Shown here piece after piece: positions 43,070 to 50,446 of a stretch of DNA of 64,000 nucleotides. The notes beneath the pieces are model-generated. The model was not told where the DNA came from and ran no database searches. It saw only the letters and a list, made by a program, of their open reading frames with translations. Source of the DNA: Photobacterium angustum (GTDB lineage: Bacteria > Pseudomonadota > Gammaproteobacteria > Enterobacterales > Vibrionaceae); assembly GCF_002954615.1 (NCBI RefSeq), contig NZ_MSCJ01000003.1, forward strand, positions 620,001 through 684,000. Reading direction: 5' to 3'. Positions within the stretch are counted from its first letter, which is position 1. Every line of letters starts with the position of its first letter. The translations under genes and the position numbers were made by a program.

Positions 43070-44047
43070 ATGGTTAAACAAAATTGTGAGAGGGATTTTG
43101 TTACCAAGGAGTCGGTTTTTACACAATTAATGGCGAGTGAAGTCCATTATATGTGGCAGAAGAGGGAGCAAGGCGAGTTTAAAGGTGTTGATGGAATACC
43201 GATCCGATGGATAAGTATTCGACATCCTCAAAATGAGCGTTGTGTTGTCATTGTTAATGGGCGTAATGAGAGTTTCTGGAAATATCAGGAACTATGTTAT
43301 GAATTGTCTCGTAAAGGCTATGACGTGTATGCCTACGATCATCGCGGTCAAGGCGCATCAGGACGATTAACTAACGATAGTGAACTTGGACATGTGATTT
43401 GTTTTGATGATTATGTGTCAGATCTTCATTCATTTATTACAAATGTTGTTGGAAAACAAACATACAGACAACGGTTTTTATTAGCTCATTCAATGGGTGG
43501 TGCGGTAGCAACCTTATATTTAGAGCATTATCAGACACATTTTAATGCCGTCGTTCTTAATGCACCTATGTTTGGTATCAATCTACCTGTACCGCTAAAA
43601 TTAGTTGCCTCTTCAATCGCTAAAATTATCGAGCATTATCAAACACAACCGTCTTATATGTTTGGATATAAGCCGTATCACGAAGCGCCTTTTGAAGAAA
43701 ATGATCAATGCCAAAGTCAAATACGCTACGTTTGGGCGAAGCATTTGTATCAGCGCCACCCAGAACTTCGTGTCGGTGGGCCTAGTGCTCGATGGGTATG
43801 GCAAGCATTAGCTGCAGCGAAAAGCTGTATTCGGGATGTGGAACATATTCATACCCCCGTTTTATTGTTGCAGGCAGGTGATGATACCGTTGTCGATAAT
43901 GATTCTCATCATGTTTTTTACTCAAAATGTGCTGAGTGCCAAATGAAAGTGATCCCACATGCTCGACATGAATTATTAATGGAAAAAGATTGCTTACGTA
44001 ATCAAGCATTAGAAGATACGTTAGATTTTTTTGAGACTTACAGTTAA
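43070..44047 (+). CDS. PldB-like lysophospholipase (alpha/beta hydrolase)
   Basis: A 325-residue serine hydrolase. The nucleophile Ser141 is in LLAHSMGGAVATLY, the acid is Asp in LQAGDDTVVDN, and the base is His in PHARHELLMEKD. The HRGQGASGR loop and overall plan match PldB (lysophospholipase L2) and monoacylglycerol lipases. It is located in an operon with the patatin gene. Substrate identity is inferred from the pairing. Confidence 0.85.
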   Translation: MVKQNCERDFVTKESVFTQLMASEVHYMWQKREQGEFKGVDGIPIRWISIRHPQNERCVVIVNGRNESFWKYQELCYELSRKGYDVYAYDHRGQGASGRLTNDSELGHVICFDDYVSDLHSFITNVVGKQTYRQRFLLAHSMGGAVATLYLEHYQTHFNAVVLNAPMFGINLPVPLKLVASSIAKIIEHYQTQPSYMFGYKPYHEAPFEENDQCQSQIRYVWAKHLYQRHPELRVGGPSARWVWQALAAAKSCIRDVEHIHTPVLLLQAGDDTVVDNDSHHVFYSKCAECQMKVIPHARHELLMEKDCLRNQALEDTLDFFETYS

Positions 44048-44080
44048 TGATTTAGTGTTATTTATGAGTGAGATAAATAA

Positions 44081-44116
44081 AAAGCCCAGCATAACGATTA
44101 GATTATGCTGGGCTTT
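44081..44116. terminator. Bidirectional terminator
   Basis: Perfect 14-bp stem AAAGCCCAGCATAA and complement between convergent genes, with T-rich flanks on both strands. Confidence 0.85.
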
Positions 44117-44143
44117 GTTATTTTTTAAAGAGAGTAACGTTAT

Positions 44144-45001
44144 TTACTGACAAATAAACCAAGAGCGTGCATCTGCTTCAATTACCGCTTCTTTATACCA
44201 AGGTAGTGGATCAATTTCAGGCGCAATACGGATATCGCCTTTTAACTTTTCAGTCGCTAATACACTAACGCGGTTGTCATTTACACTTTGGATTTTACCT
44301 TTGTAGGTTACCCCATAAGCTTCATCTTTAGTCTTCTTATACATACACACAGTTTCACCTACGTGTGTCGCAATGAAGCCAGTCTCTTCAGTCCAAGGCT
44401 CTTGTTCTGGTGCTGGTGTTTCTTTCTCATTAAAGAGTGCTGCTTGAGATTGGTTTGATGGGACAATCTTTCTATGTACAGAATAGGGTTGATAACCAAG
44501 AAGTTTAGCGCCATCAATCCAAGCGGCTTTATCAACGTCTTTATTTTCAATAACACGCATTGTGACAAATGGCCCTGTAGGACAAACATCAGCCCATAGA
44601 TCTGTAGATGTAATACGTGCTGAGAAAATAGGTGTTTCATCAGGAGTATTAGGGTGGCTCACACACCAGGCATCAGTATCTTGGTTGATCATGGTGCCAG
44701 AGTTAGCTTTACATGTTTTTTTGGCTAATTGATAAAATTGATCAATATCTTGTTGCGCTTGTTCGGCACTTGCAGAGCAGTAACGATAACTTAAAGAGAA
44801 GGTTTCTTTAGGGTAAAACATACCTTTATCAACAACCGTACCTTGGCTACGTGTTGCATCAGAAGTCATAAATTGGCTAGCTATCGTTTTGAAACTTTTT
44901 TCAACAGTTGGTGCTGGTGGCGGCGGTGGTGTTGATGAACAACCCGCAATGGTAGCAATAAGACCTGCTAGTGATACTCGGGTTAAAAGGGTTTTGCGCA
45001 T
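44144..45001 (-). CDS. Lipoprotein of unknown function
   Basis: A 285-residue lipoprotein: signal ending GLIATIAGC, then a short proline run (SSTPPPPPAPTVE) as a linker. Several Cys are spread through the chain (YRYCSAS, KTCKANSG, AWCVSHP, DVCPTG, TVCMYKK, WFICQ), suggesting disulfides in the periplasm or on the surface. I recognise no domain. It is a single gene, convergent with the lysophospholipase gene. Confidence 0.75.
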   Translation of the reverse strand: MRKTLLTRVSLAGLIATIAGCSSTPPPPPAPTVEKSFKTIASQFMTSDATRSQGTVVDKGMFYPKETFSLSYRYCSASAEQAQQDIDQFYQLAKKTCKANSGTMINQDTDAWCVSHPNTPDETPIFSARITSTDLWADVCPTGPFVTMRVIENKDVDKAAWIDGAKLLGYQPYSVHRKIVPSNQSQAALFNEKETPAPEQEPWTEETGFIATHVGETVCMYKKTKDEAYGVTYKGKIQSVNDNRVSVLATEKLKGDIRIAPEIDPLPWYKEAVIEADARSWFICQ

Positions 45002-45192
45002 TCTTGCCCCCAGAAATACTCTTCGTATATATAAATAAAAAGATAGAATTAATTATTAAGTGTATAGGGGACAACAGAACGTGCGAGGAATCAAGAAATT
45101 ATTCTGTAAAATAAAATGTATTTGTTATTTTTCAATGGGTTAAATTAAAAATAAATTACATTTTTATTACTTTATGATTTTTAACAAAAAAA

Positions 45193-45218
45193 TGCCCACA
45201 AATTTTCATTTGTAGGCA
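45193..45218 (-). terminator. Terminator of the DyP peroxidase gene
   Basis: Arms TGCCCACAAAT and ATTTGTAGGCA with one mismatch; on the minus strand a TTTTTTT run follows. Confidence 0.8.
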
Positions 45219-45236
45219 CGTTGCTGAGGCGATAGA

Positions 45237-46175
45237 TTAATCGGCGAAAGTATTCATTAATGTTTGTGAAGGTACAAAGTAGTGAGTACCTGTTTTTGCT
45301 TCCACAAAATCCAATAATCGATCGTAATTACCATTTTCATCAGCATAAATCATTTGTTTCAATGAGATATCTAAAATTTCTGGTGAAGCTGCAAAACCGA
45401 TAAACATCGTGCCATGTTCAATAGCATTACCAAATGGACGGTTCTGACGTAGCATTTTAATTTCTTGGTCATCAATAATAACTTTACTCTTATTATTGTG
45501 CGCCCAAGCTGGTTTCTGCTCATCATCAAGTTCAATATCATCAAGCTTAGTTCGACCAATAACTTGCTCTTGGTATTCTGTGGTTTGTTTATCCCATAAG
45601 CCTTGACGGTCCACATAGCGCTGCACGGTTAAGTAAGTTCCGCCTTGGTGGATATCACTGTCATTTTCAACCAATACAGCATTAAAACGAGCTTCATTTT
45701 TTGGGTTTTCAGTTCCATCAACAAAGTCGATCATGTCACGGTTGTCTAGATATTTAAAACCTTGAATATCTTCAATTAAATTAGCGACAGGTTGGAGTGC
45801 TGCGGCAATGTATTTCGCTGCTTGAAAATTAAGATCCATACGTTCAGATTTTATCATGATGAAAATATCTCCCGGTGTACTTGGGAAGTTACGTTCACCG
45901 TCAGCCATAGCAATGAAATCATGTAATAAGGATGGCGCTTGAACATCAGGAAAAACGGTAGACCAACCTTTATTTGAAATACCGATAGTTAAAGAAAGGT
46001 TTGCTGAAGGGTCTTTTTGCGCGATGGATTTTTCAATAATTTGAATTTTGGCAAAGATTTTTGTTACGTCATCATTCTCAATCTTTTCTTTGAAAATAAA
46101 GGTGAGGTATTCAGCGAAAGTATTTGGATTAGAAATAGCACCTGGTTGTGCAAGTTCAGATAATTGAGTATTCAT
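45237..46175 (-). CDS. DyP-type (YfeX-like) haem peroxidase
   Basis: A 312-residue DyP peroxidase. The key region is DMIDFVDGTENPKNEARF with catalytic Asp153; the usual GxxDG starts with Asp150 instead of Gly here. A proximal haem ligand His226 is in KPAWAHNNKS, and the distal Arg is in MLRQNRPFGNAIEHGTMFIGFA. YfeX-type enzymes use hydrogen peroxide to oxidise porphyrinogens and dyes in the cytosol; there is no Tat signal. A lone gene. Confidence 0.88.
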   Translation of the reverse strand: MNTQLSELAQPGAISNPNTFAEYLTFIFKEKIENDDVTKIFAKIQIIEKSIAQKDPSANLSLTIGISNKGWSTVFPDVQAPSLLHDFIAMADGERNFPSTPGDIFIMIKSERMDLNFQAAKYIAAALQPVANLIEDIQGFKYLDNRDMIDFVDGTENPKNEARFNAVLVENDSDIHQGGTYLTVQRYVDRQGLWDKQTTEYQEQVIGRTKLDDIELDDEQKPAWAHNNKSKVIIDDQEIKMLRQNRPFGNAIEHGTMFIGFAASPEILDISLKQMIYADENGNYDRLLDFVEAKTGTHYFVPSQTLMNTFAD

Positions 46176-46638
46176 AATAAAAACCTTTAAATTTTTTTAC
46201 TACGCTACGCTTTTTATACTCATAACTATAGTGTGAATAATGTAATGTTAAATTACTAAATATGATTGTATAGGGTGTGATGTAAGATACTGACAGAAAA
46301 GAGTTATTTTATTTATCGTATGTTTAAATTAAAAGTGTTGATGCATTATTTTGATCAGTAACAAGTTCAAAATGTTTTTATATTCATGTGCTATTAATTA
46401 AAGCTTATATATAAATAGCTTGGGTCAAATATGTCTAAATAATAAACGTTTTTTATTTGCCAAGAACTTCTATTAGTACGCTTGTTATTAGTTGTTGACT
46501 AGCCATTTTCAGTTGTTTTTGTAACTTTATTACATGAACATCGATTAGATCACAAAGTTAAATTTATCAGCTTAACTCCTCGAATTTCCTTTGATACTAA
46601 GTAAACCATGATGACACAGGTTACTTTAGGAGGTTGTT
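46176..46638. other. Intergenic region without a supported gene
   Basis: AT-rich spacer between divergent genes. It must contain promoters for the DyP gene and the small GTG-start gene. No hairpin or repeat stands out. Confidence 0.45.
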
Positions 46639-46836
46639 GTGTCTATTAACTCTATCGATTATTCAGAAATTTCTTCCGTATCATCTAAGTGGGAGCACAA
46701 GGATGAGTCGGCAACCAATATTGCTGAGAGTAAAAAACAACAAGCCGCAGCAAGACGACGTATAGAGCTTTTCCGTGATATCCAAGCGAGTGGACTTACC
46801 ATTGCTGAAGCGCGAGAGTTAGGGTTATTACATTAA
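46639..46836 (+). CDS. Small basic protein of unknown function, GTG start
   Basis: A 65-residue protein starting at GTG 46639, chosen because TTAGGAGG lies five bases before. The C-terminal half (SKKQQAAARRRIELFRDIQA) is a basic helix, and the end ASGLTIAEARELGLLH has a short helix-turn pattern. It could be a small DNA- or RNA-binding protein; that is inference. It is one of the best ribosome binding sites in the window, suggesting high expression. Confidence 0.7.
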   Translation: MSINSIDYSEISSVSSKWEHKDESATNIAESKKQQAAARRRIELFRDIQASGLTIAEARELGLLH

Positions 46837-46944
46837 TTACAGTAAAGTTATTATCGCGAACCTTATTGTGACATTGTCACTTCAGTTGTGGACGTTACAG
46901 AATAAGCAGTGTAAGCGTAATTAAATAATAACAAGTGAAATTTT

Positions 46945-46969
46945 ATGGGATGCGATGTTTGCATCCCAT
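46945..46969 (+). terminator. Hairpin, probable terminator, about 110 bases after the small gene
   Basis: Nine-base arms ATGGGATGC and GCATCCCAT around GATGTTT. Only weak T content follows on the plus strand; on the minus strand AAAATTTC follows. The 110 bases before it could be a 3' UTR small RNA. Confidence 0.45.
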
Positions 46970-47126
46970 TTGTATATGTGTGGTGTCGTAGTATTTTTGT
47001 CAATCTGGTTCGCTACATTAGGTTTTTGATAGTTTTAGGCTATTGCTGCAATAATCTGAATCATATTGTTTTTTACCATGCAAAGGGTAAAGTAATCACA
47101 AGTAAGTTTTAAAATGGATTATTACA

Positions 47127-47561
47127 ATGACTACAATCACAACTCGCTGCCCACACTGTAAATCATTAAACCGCATGCCTTCAGATCGTATCAATGACGA
47201 AGCGAGCTGTGGCTCATGTAAAGATAAATTATTTGATGGTATGCCTATAGAAGGGACTGAAGATAATTTTTCAACGCTATTAAAGAGTGATAAGCCTGTC
47301 GTTGTTGATTTTTGGGCTCCGTGGTGTAATCCATGTGTCGGTTTTGCTCCTGTATTTTCTGATGTATCTCAAGAGCGTGATGGCCAAATCCGTTGTGTGA
47401 AGATTGATACTGAAGCACAACAAGCATTGGCTGCTCAATATCGTATCCGTAGTATTCCAACGATCATGGTGTTTAAAGAAGGCAAGATGGTTGATATGCT
47501 AAATGGTGCAATGCCGAAATCGCATTTAGATGAATGGCTAAATGAAGCACTTACAAAGTAA
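47127..47561 (+). CDS. trxC: Thioredoxin 2 with an unusual active site
   Basis: A 144-residue TrxC: an N-terminal zinc ribbon with CPHC and CGSC (residues 8-31), then the thioredoxin fold (PVVVDFWAPWCNPC). The active site reads WCNPC (Cys67, Cys70) where TrxC and TrxA normally have WCGPC. The cis-Pro loop SIPTIMVF is normal. It reduces protein disulfides in the cytosol and is linked with oxidative stress in other bacteria. Changing the residues between the two cysteines shifts redox potential, so this enzyme may be less reducing. Confidence 0.9.
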   Translation: MTTITTRCPHCKSLNRMPSDRINDEASCGSCKDKLFDGMPIEGTEDNFSTLLKSDKPVVVDFWAPWCNPCVGFAPVFSDVSQERDGQIRCVKIDTEAQQALAAQYRIRSIPTIMVFKEGKMVDMLNGAMPKSHLDEWLNEALTK

Positions 47562-47587
47562 ACATTACTAAGTAGTTATCTATTCTC

Positions 47588-47620
47588 AAAAGCTGAACAT
47601 TTATCGTGTTCGGCTTTTTT
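47588..47620 (+). terminator. Rho-independent terminator of trxC
   Basis: Arms AAAAGCTGAACA and TGTTCGGCTTTT (one G-T pair) followed by T residues. Confidence 0.8.
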
Positions 47621-47774
47621 GTTATCAATTAAGAGTTCTGTACGAAAAAACAACACTTATGCCTTTAGGGTTTTGTGTGAGGTGTTATTTGCTCATATAG
47701 TATTCATTTGGTCTTTGAATATGCGAATAATGAAAAATGATATTGTTAATGTGAGCAAGATCTCTATATACTCT

Positions 47775-47894
47775 CGCCTCGGTCAGAACAGTTAAGTTCA
47801 GCCACCTTATTTTACAAGCTGTCACCAGGGATAAGTGAACGACCCACGGAGTTGGACCGGCGTTATTTGTAGCTTGTTAATTTAGGTGACTCGT
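47775..47894 (+). ncRNA. Structured mRNA leader upstream of nupC, candidate riboswitch
   Basis: About 120 bases with several nested pairings. ACAAGCT (47814-47820) pairs with AGCTTGT (47871-47877). The segment AGGTGAC (47884-47890), which is the ribosome binding site of the leader ORF, can pair either with CACCT at 47803-47807 or with GTCACC at 47821-47826, two exclusive states. A GAAC/GTTC hairpin lies at 47786-47799, and GGG/CCC and CCA/TGG pairings lie inside. I cannot match it to a known riboswitch class by eye. Control of a nucleoside transporter suggests a purine- or pyrimidine-type ligand, which is inference. Confidence 0.55.
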
Positions 47895-48053
47895 ATGTTG
47901 TATTATTGGGCGAACACATTCATATCTTTAGCGTTTTATAACGTTAATCCTACCTTTTTTGCTTTTTCCCCAAAAGTAATCGTTCCTCAATGGCAGCAAA
48001 CAGCAATACCTTCATTATTCGACACCCATTTAAAAAACAGCAGGACGAAATAA
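47895..48053 (+). CDS. 52-residue leader peptide overlapping the nupC start
   Basis: An ATG at 47895, five bases after AGGTGA, opens a frame of 52 codons ending in TAA at 48051-48053, whose last A is the first base of the nupC ATG (TAATG). The peptide begins MLYYWANTFISLAFYNVNP and is rich in aromatic residues, with no clear signal or membrane segment beyond residue 25. The stop-start overlap implies translational coupling, so opening of this ORF's ribosome binding site would control nupC. Whether the peptide has its own job is unknown. Confidence 0.55.
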   Translation: MLYYWANTFISLAFYNVNPTFFAFSPKVIVPQWQQTAIPSLFDTHLKNSRTK

Positions 48054-49318
48054 TGCAGTTGTTAATTACATTAGCTGGTATCGTAGTACTGGTTCTATGC
48101 GCAGTGGCGCTTTCTGATAATAGAAAAGCGATCAATTGGAGAACCGTTGGCGGTGCTTTATTCTTACAAGCTAGCTTTGCCGCTCTTGTACTATATGTAC
48201 CCATTGGTCAGAAGATGCTAGGTGCAATGAGTGACGGTGTTGCAGGTCTTCTTAGTTTCGCTGATGTTGGTATTAATTTCGTTTTCGGTGATTTAGCTAA
48301 TATTCAAAAAAGCGGTTTTGTTTTTGCCATTCGCGTTCTTCCTCTTGTTATATTCATCAGTGCTTTAATTTCTCTTCTTTATTACTTCGGCATTATGCAA
48401 TGGGTAATTAAAGTTTTGGGTGGCGGTATCCAAAAACTATTAGGCACTAGTCGCGCAGAGTCTCTAGTTGCTACAGGCAATATCTTCCTTTCTCAAGGTG
48501 AATCCCCTCTTCTTATTCGTCCATTCCTTGCAAAAATGACACGCTCTGAGCTTTTTGTGGTGATGACCTGTGGTATGGCGTCAGTTGCGGGTTCTGTATT
48601 AGGTGGCTATGCAGGATTAGGTGTAGAACTTAAGTATCTGATCGCTGCAAGTTTTATGGCGGCACCCGGCGGTTTACTAATGGCTAAAATTCTTGTACCA
48701 GAACAAGAAACGCCAATGGAACAAACTGAGATCGAAATGGCAAAAAGTGAACACAGTAATGCTATTGATGCTTTAGCTGCTGGTGCAATGAATGGTATGA
48801 AAGTATCTGTTGCGATTGGTACTATGCTTATTGCTTTTGTTAGTGTAATCGCAATGGCTAATGCTGGCCTTGAAGGGGTAGGGCACTGGTTAGCAAGTAT
48901 TACGGCAACGATTGGTCTTGATTCTGCATCACATTGGTTTGCTACAACACCATTAACGATGCAAGCTATTTTAGGCTATATTTTCTCACCACTTGCTTTT
49001 GTTATCGGTGTGCCGGCAACAGAAATGATGAAAGCGGGTACTTTTATTGGTGAGAAGCTTATTCTAAATGAATTTGTTGCTTTTATGGACTTCGCAGCGG
49101 TTAAGCAAACTTTATCTGAACATACCCAAGTGATCATCACTTTTGCATTATGTGGTTTTGCGAATATTGGTTCTATTGCTATTCAAATTGGTTCAATCGG
49201 TGTGATGGCACCTGAGCGCCGTGGTGATGTTGCAAAATTAGGTATTAAAGCTGTTTTAGCTGCAACATTAGCTAACCTAATGAGTGCGGCGCTTGCTGGT
49301 ATTTTTATCGGATTATAA
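48053..49318 (+). CDS. nupC: NupC-family concentrative nucleoside transporter
   Basis: A 421-residue nucleoside symporter of the CNT family. The start at 48053 (MQLLITLAGIVVLVLCAVAL) aligns with NupC and follows AGGA at seven bases. Family motifs: FVFAIRVLPLVIFIS, GTSRAESLVATGNIFLSQGESPLLIRPFL, GYAGLGVELKYLIAASFMAAPGG and the ending ALCGFANIGSIAIQIGSIG. It imports nucleosides using sodium or protons. The start overlaps the stop of a leader ORF, and a structured RNA lies upstream. Confidence 0.9.
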   Translation: MQLLITLAGIVVLVLCAVALSDNRKAINWRTVGGALFLQASFAALVLYVPIGQKMLGAMSDGVAGLLSFADVGINFVFGDLANIQKSGFVFAIRVLPLVIFISALISLLYYFGIMQWVIKVLGGGIQKLLGTSRAESLVATGNIFLSQGESPLLIRPFLAKMTRSELFVVMTCGMASVAGSVLGGYAGLGVELKYLIAASFMAAPGGLLMAKILVPEQETPMEQTEIEMAKSEHSNAIDALAAGAMNGMKVSVAIGTMLIAFVSVIAMANAGLEGVGHWLASITATIGLDSASHWFATTPLTMQAILGYIFSPLAFVIGVPATEMMKAGTFIGEKLILNEFVAFMDFAAVKQTLSEHTQVIITFALCGFANIGSIAIQIGSIGVMAPERRGDVAKLGIKAVLAATLANLMSAALAGIFIGL

Positions 49319-49344
49319 GCGTTAAAAATAGCATAAAAATTTAT

Positions 49345-49373
49345 AGCCGTAGAGTTTACTCTGCGGCTTTTTT
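49345..49373 (+). terminator. Rho-independent terminator of nupC
   Basis: Arms AGCCGTAGAGT and ACTCTGCGGCT with one mismatch and a T run. Confidence 0.8.
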
Positions 49374-49570
49374 ATACGTTTTTTTTAATAAGTATCCATA
49401 TCTTATTGTTATTTAATGTTTATTAATACCTGTTAAAAAGAAGGAAACTATTTGATTTAATCGATAAAAATTAAAATATAACAATATTTTGTGAATAATT
49501 TCCTTGTCACCATGAGTATCGCCGCTTATCATTGCAATGACCTTATTTTTGTTCATTATTTTTAGGTGTT

Positions 49571-50203
49571 ATGTTTCTGACCTTTGTTCGTTTTTTGATA
49601 TTAAGTATTTGCTTAGGGGCTGCGTCATTAGCTTCGGCATCTACACATATCAACGAAAATGTTCAAAAGTATGTCGTGCAAAATACGATTAAGCAATGTA
49701 ATGAAATGGTTGTTCAATCGCACTCTGTTAACCTTATTTCAGATGTTGCGAAATTTAACTGTAATAAAAATCAAACGGTTAAGCATTCTTCTGATAATAA
49801 ACACCCATTAACACAAACACAAAGAGATAACAGTGTTGGTTTGCCTGTTTCTGTTAATAGTTCAAAATTAGTATGGAACTTCCCAATTCCTAATCCTAAT
49901 AAAAGCAGTGATAAGAATAAGCAACATCGTATTGAGTTTAGCGACTATAATATTGCTTTAGGTACATCAAGCCGTTTATTAAATGCGCTTCATCTTGATC
50001 CTGAAGAAGTCTCGCCTGATTATCGATTAGCATTTGAATTTCCTATCCTTGTTGCTGTACCACTCACTGTAGGTTATGAAGAGCCACTATCACCAACGGT
50101 TGAGTGGGTACTTAAAATAAAATCATCTTCTTCACGTATTTCAGGTTGGAAAGATACAAACCTGATCTACTCTCAATATGGCGAACAACGTCAAGCAGTC
50201 TAA
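49571..50203 (+). CDS. vemP: VemP-like secretion monitor (translation arrest peptide) upstream of secDF2
   Basis: A 210-residue secreted protein with signal peptide MFLTFVRFLILSICLGAASL. It is located 243 bases before secD2. The last 25 residues read SSSRISGWKDTNLIYSQYGE then QRQAV; the RISGWK-x-TN string and the Gln a few residues from the end resemble the arrest motif of VemP from Vibrio alginolyticus. VemP stalls on the ribosome when Sec/SecDF export is slow, which unfolds the mRNA and turns on secD2F2; this adapts the Sec system to low sodium. The chain is longer than the Vibrio form (about 159 residues). Homology is inferred from position, signal and motif. Confidence 0.75.
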   Translation: MFLTFVRFLILSICLGAASLASASTHINENVQKYVVQNTIKQCNEMVVQSHSVNLISDVAKFNCNKNQTVKHSSDNKHPLTQTQRDNSVGLPVSVNSSKLVWNFPIPNPNKSSDKNKQHRIEFSDYNIALGTSSRLLNALHLDPEEVSPDYRLAFEFPILVAVPLTVGYEEPLSPTVEWVLKIKSSSSRISGWKDTNLIYSQYGEQRQAV

Positions 50204-50406
50204 AATATTATTTATTGGTTGAAAGTTTCGATTCAGCTAATAGTAATACCCTTTCAAAATATTTAATAAATATATTAATAATTATCTGATTATTAAATTC
50301 TATTTATCGGACCTGTAATTATATTGATCCTTTTAAAATGGTCATATTGATGAGTATCTTTAACAAATTCTTGTGATAAAGGTATAATTATAGGTGTTCT
50401 ATCGAC

Positions 50407-50430
50407 TGCAACAGGCTGTCTGTTGCAAGG
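50407..50430 (+). promoter_or_regulatory. secD2: Hairpin next to the secD2 ribosome binding site
   Basis: Perfect 8-bp arms TGCAACAG and CTGTTGCA with a GCTGT loop; the only AAGG sequence near the gene start overlaps its 3' edge (50427-50430). It fits the hidden ribosome binding site expected in VemP control. Confidence 0.5.
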
Positions 50431-50446
50431 TACATGGCTAAAAATA

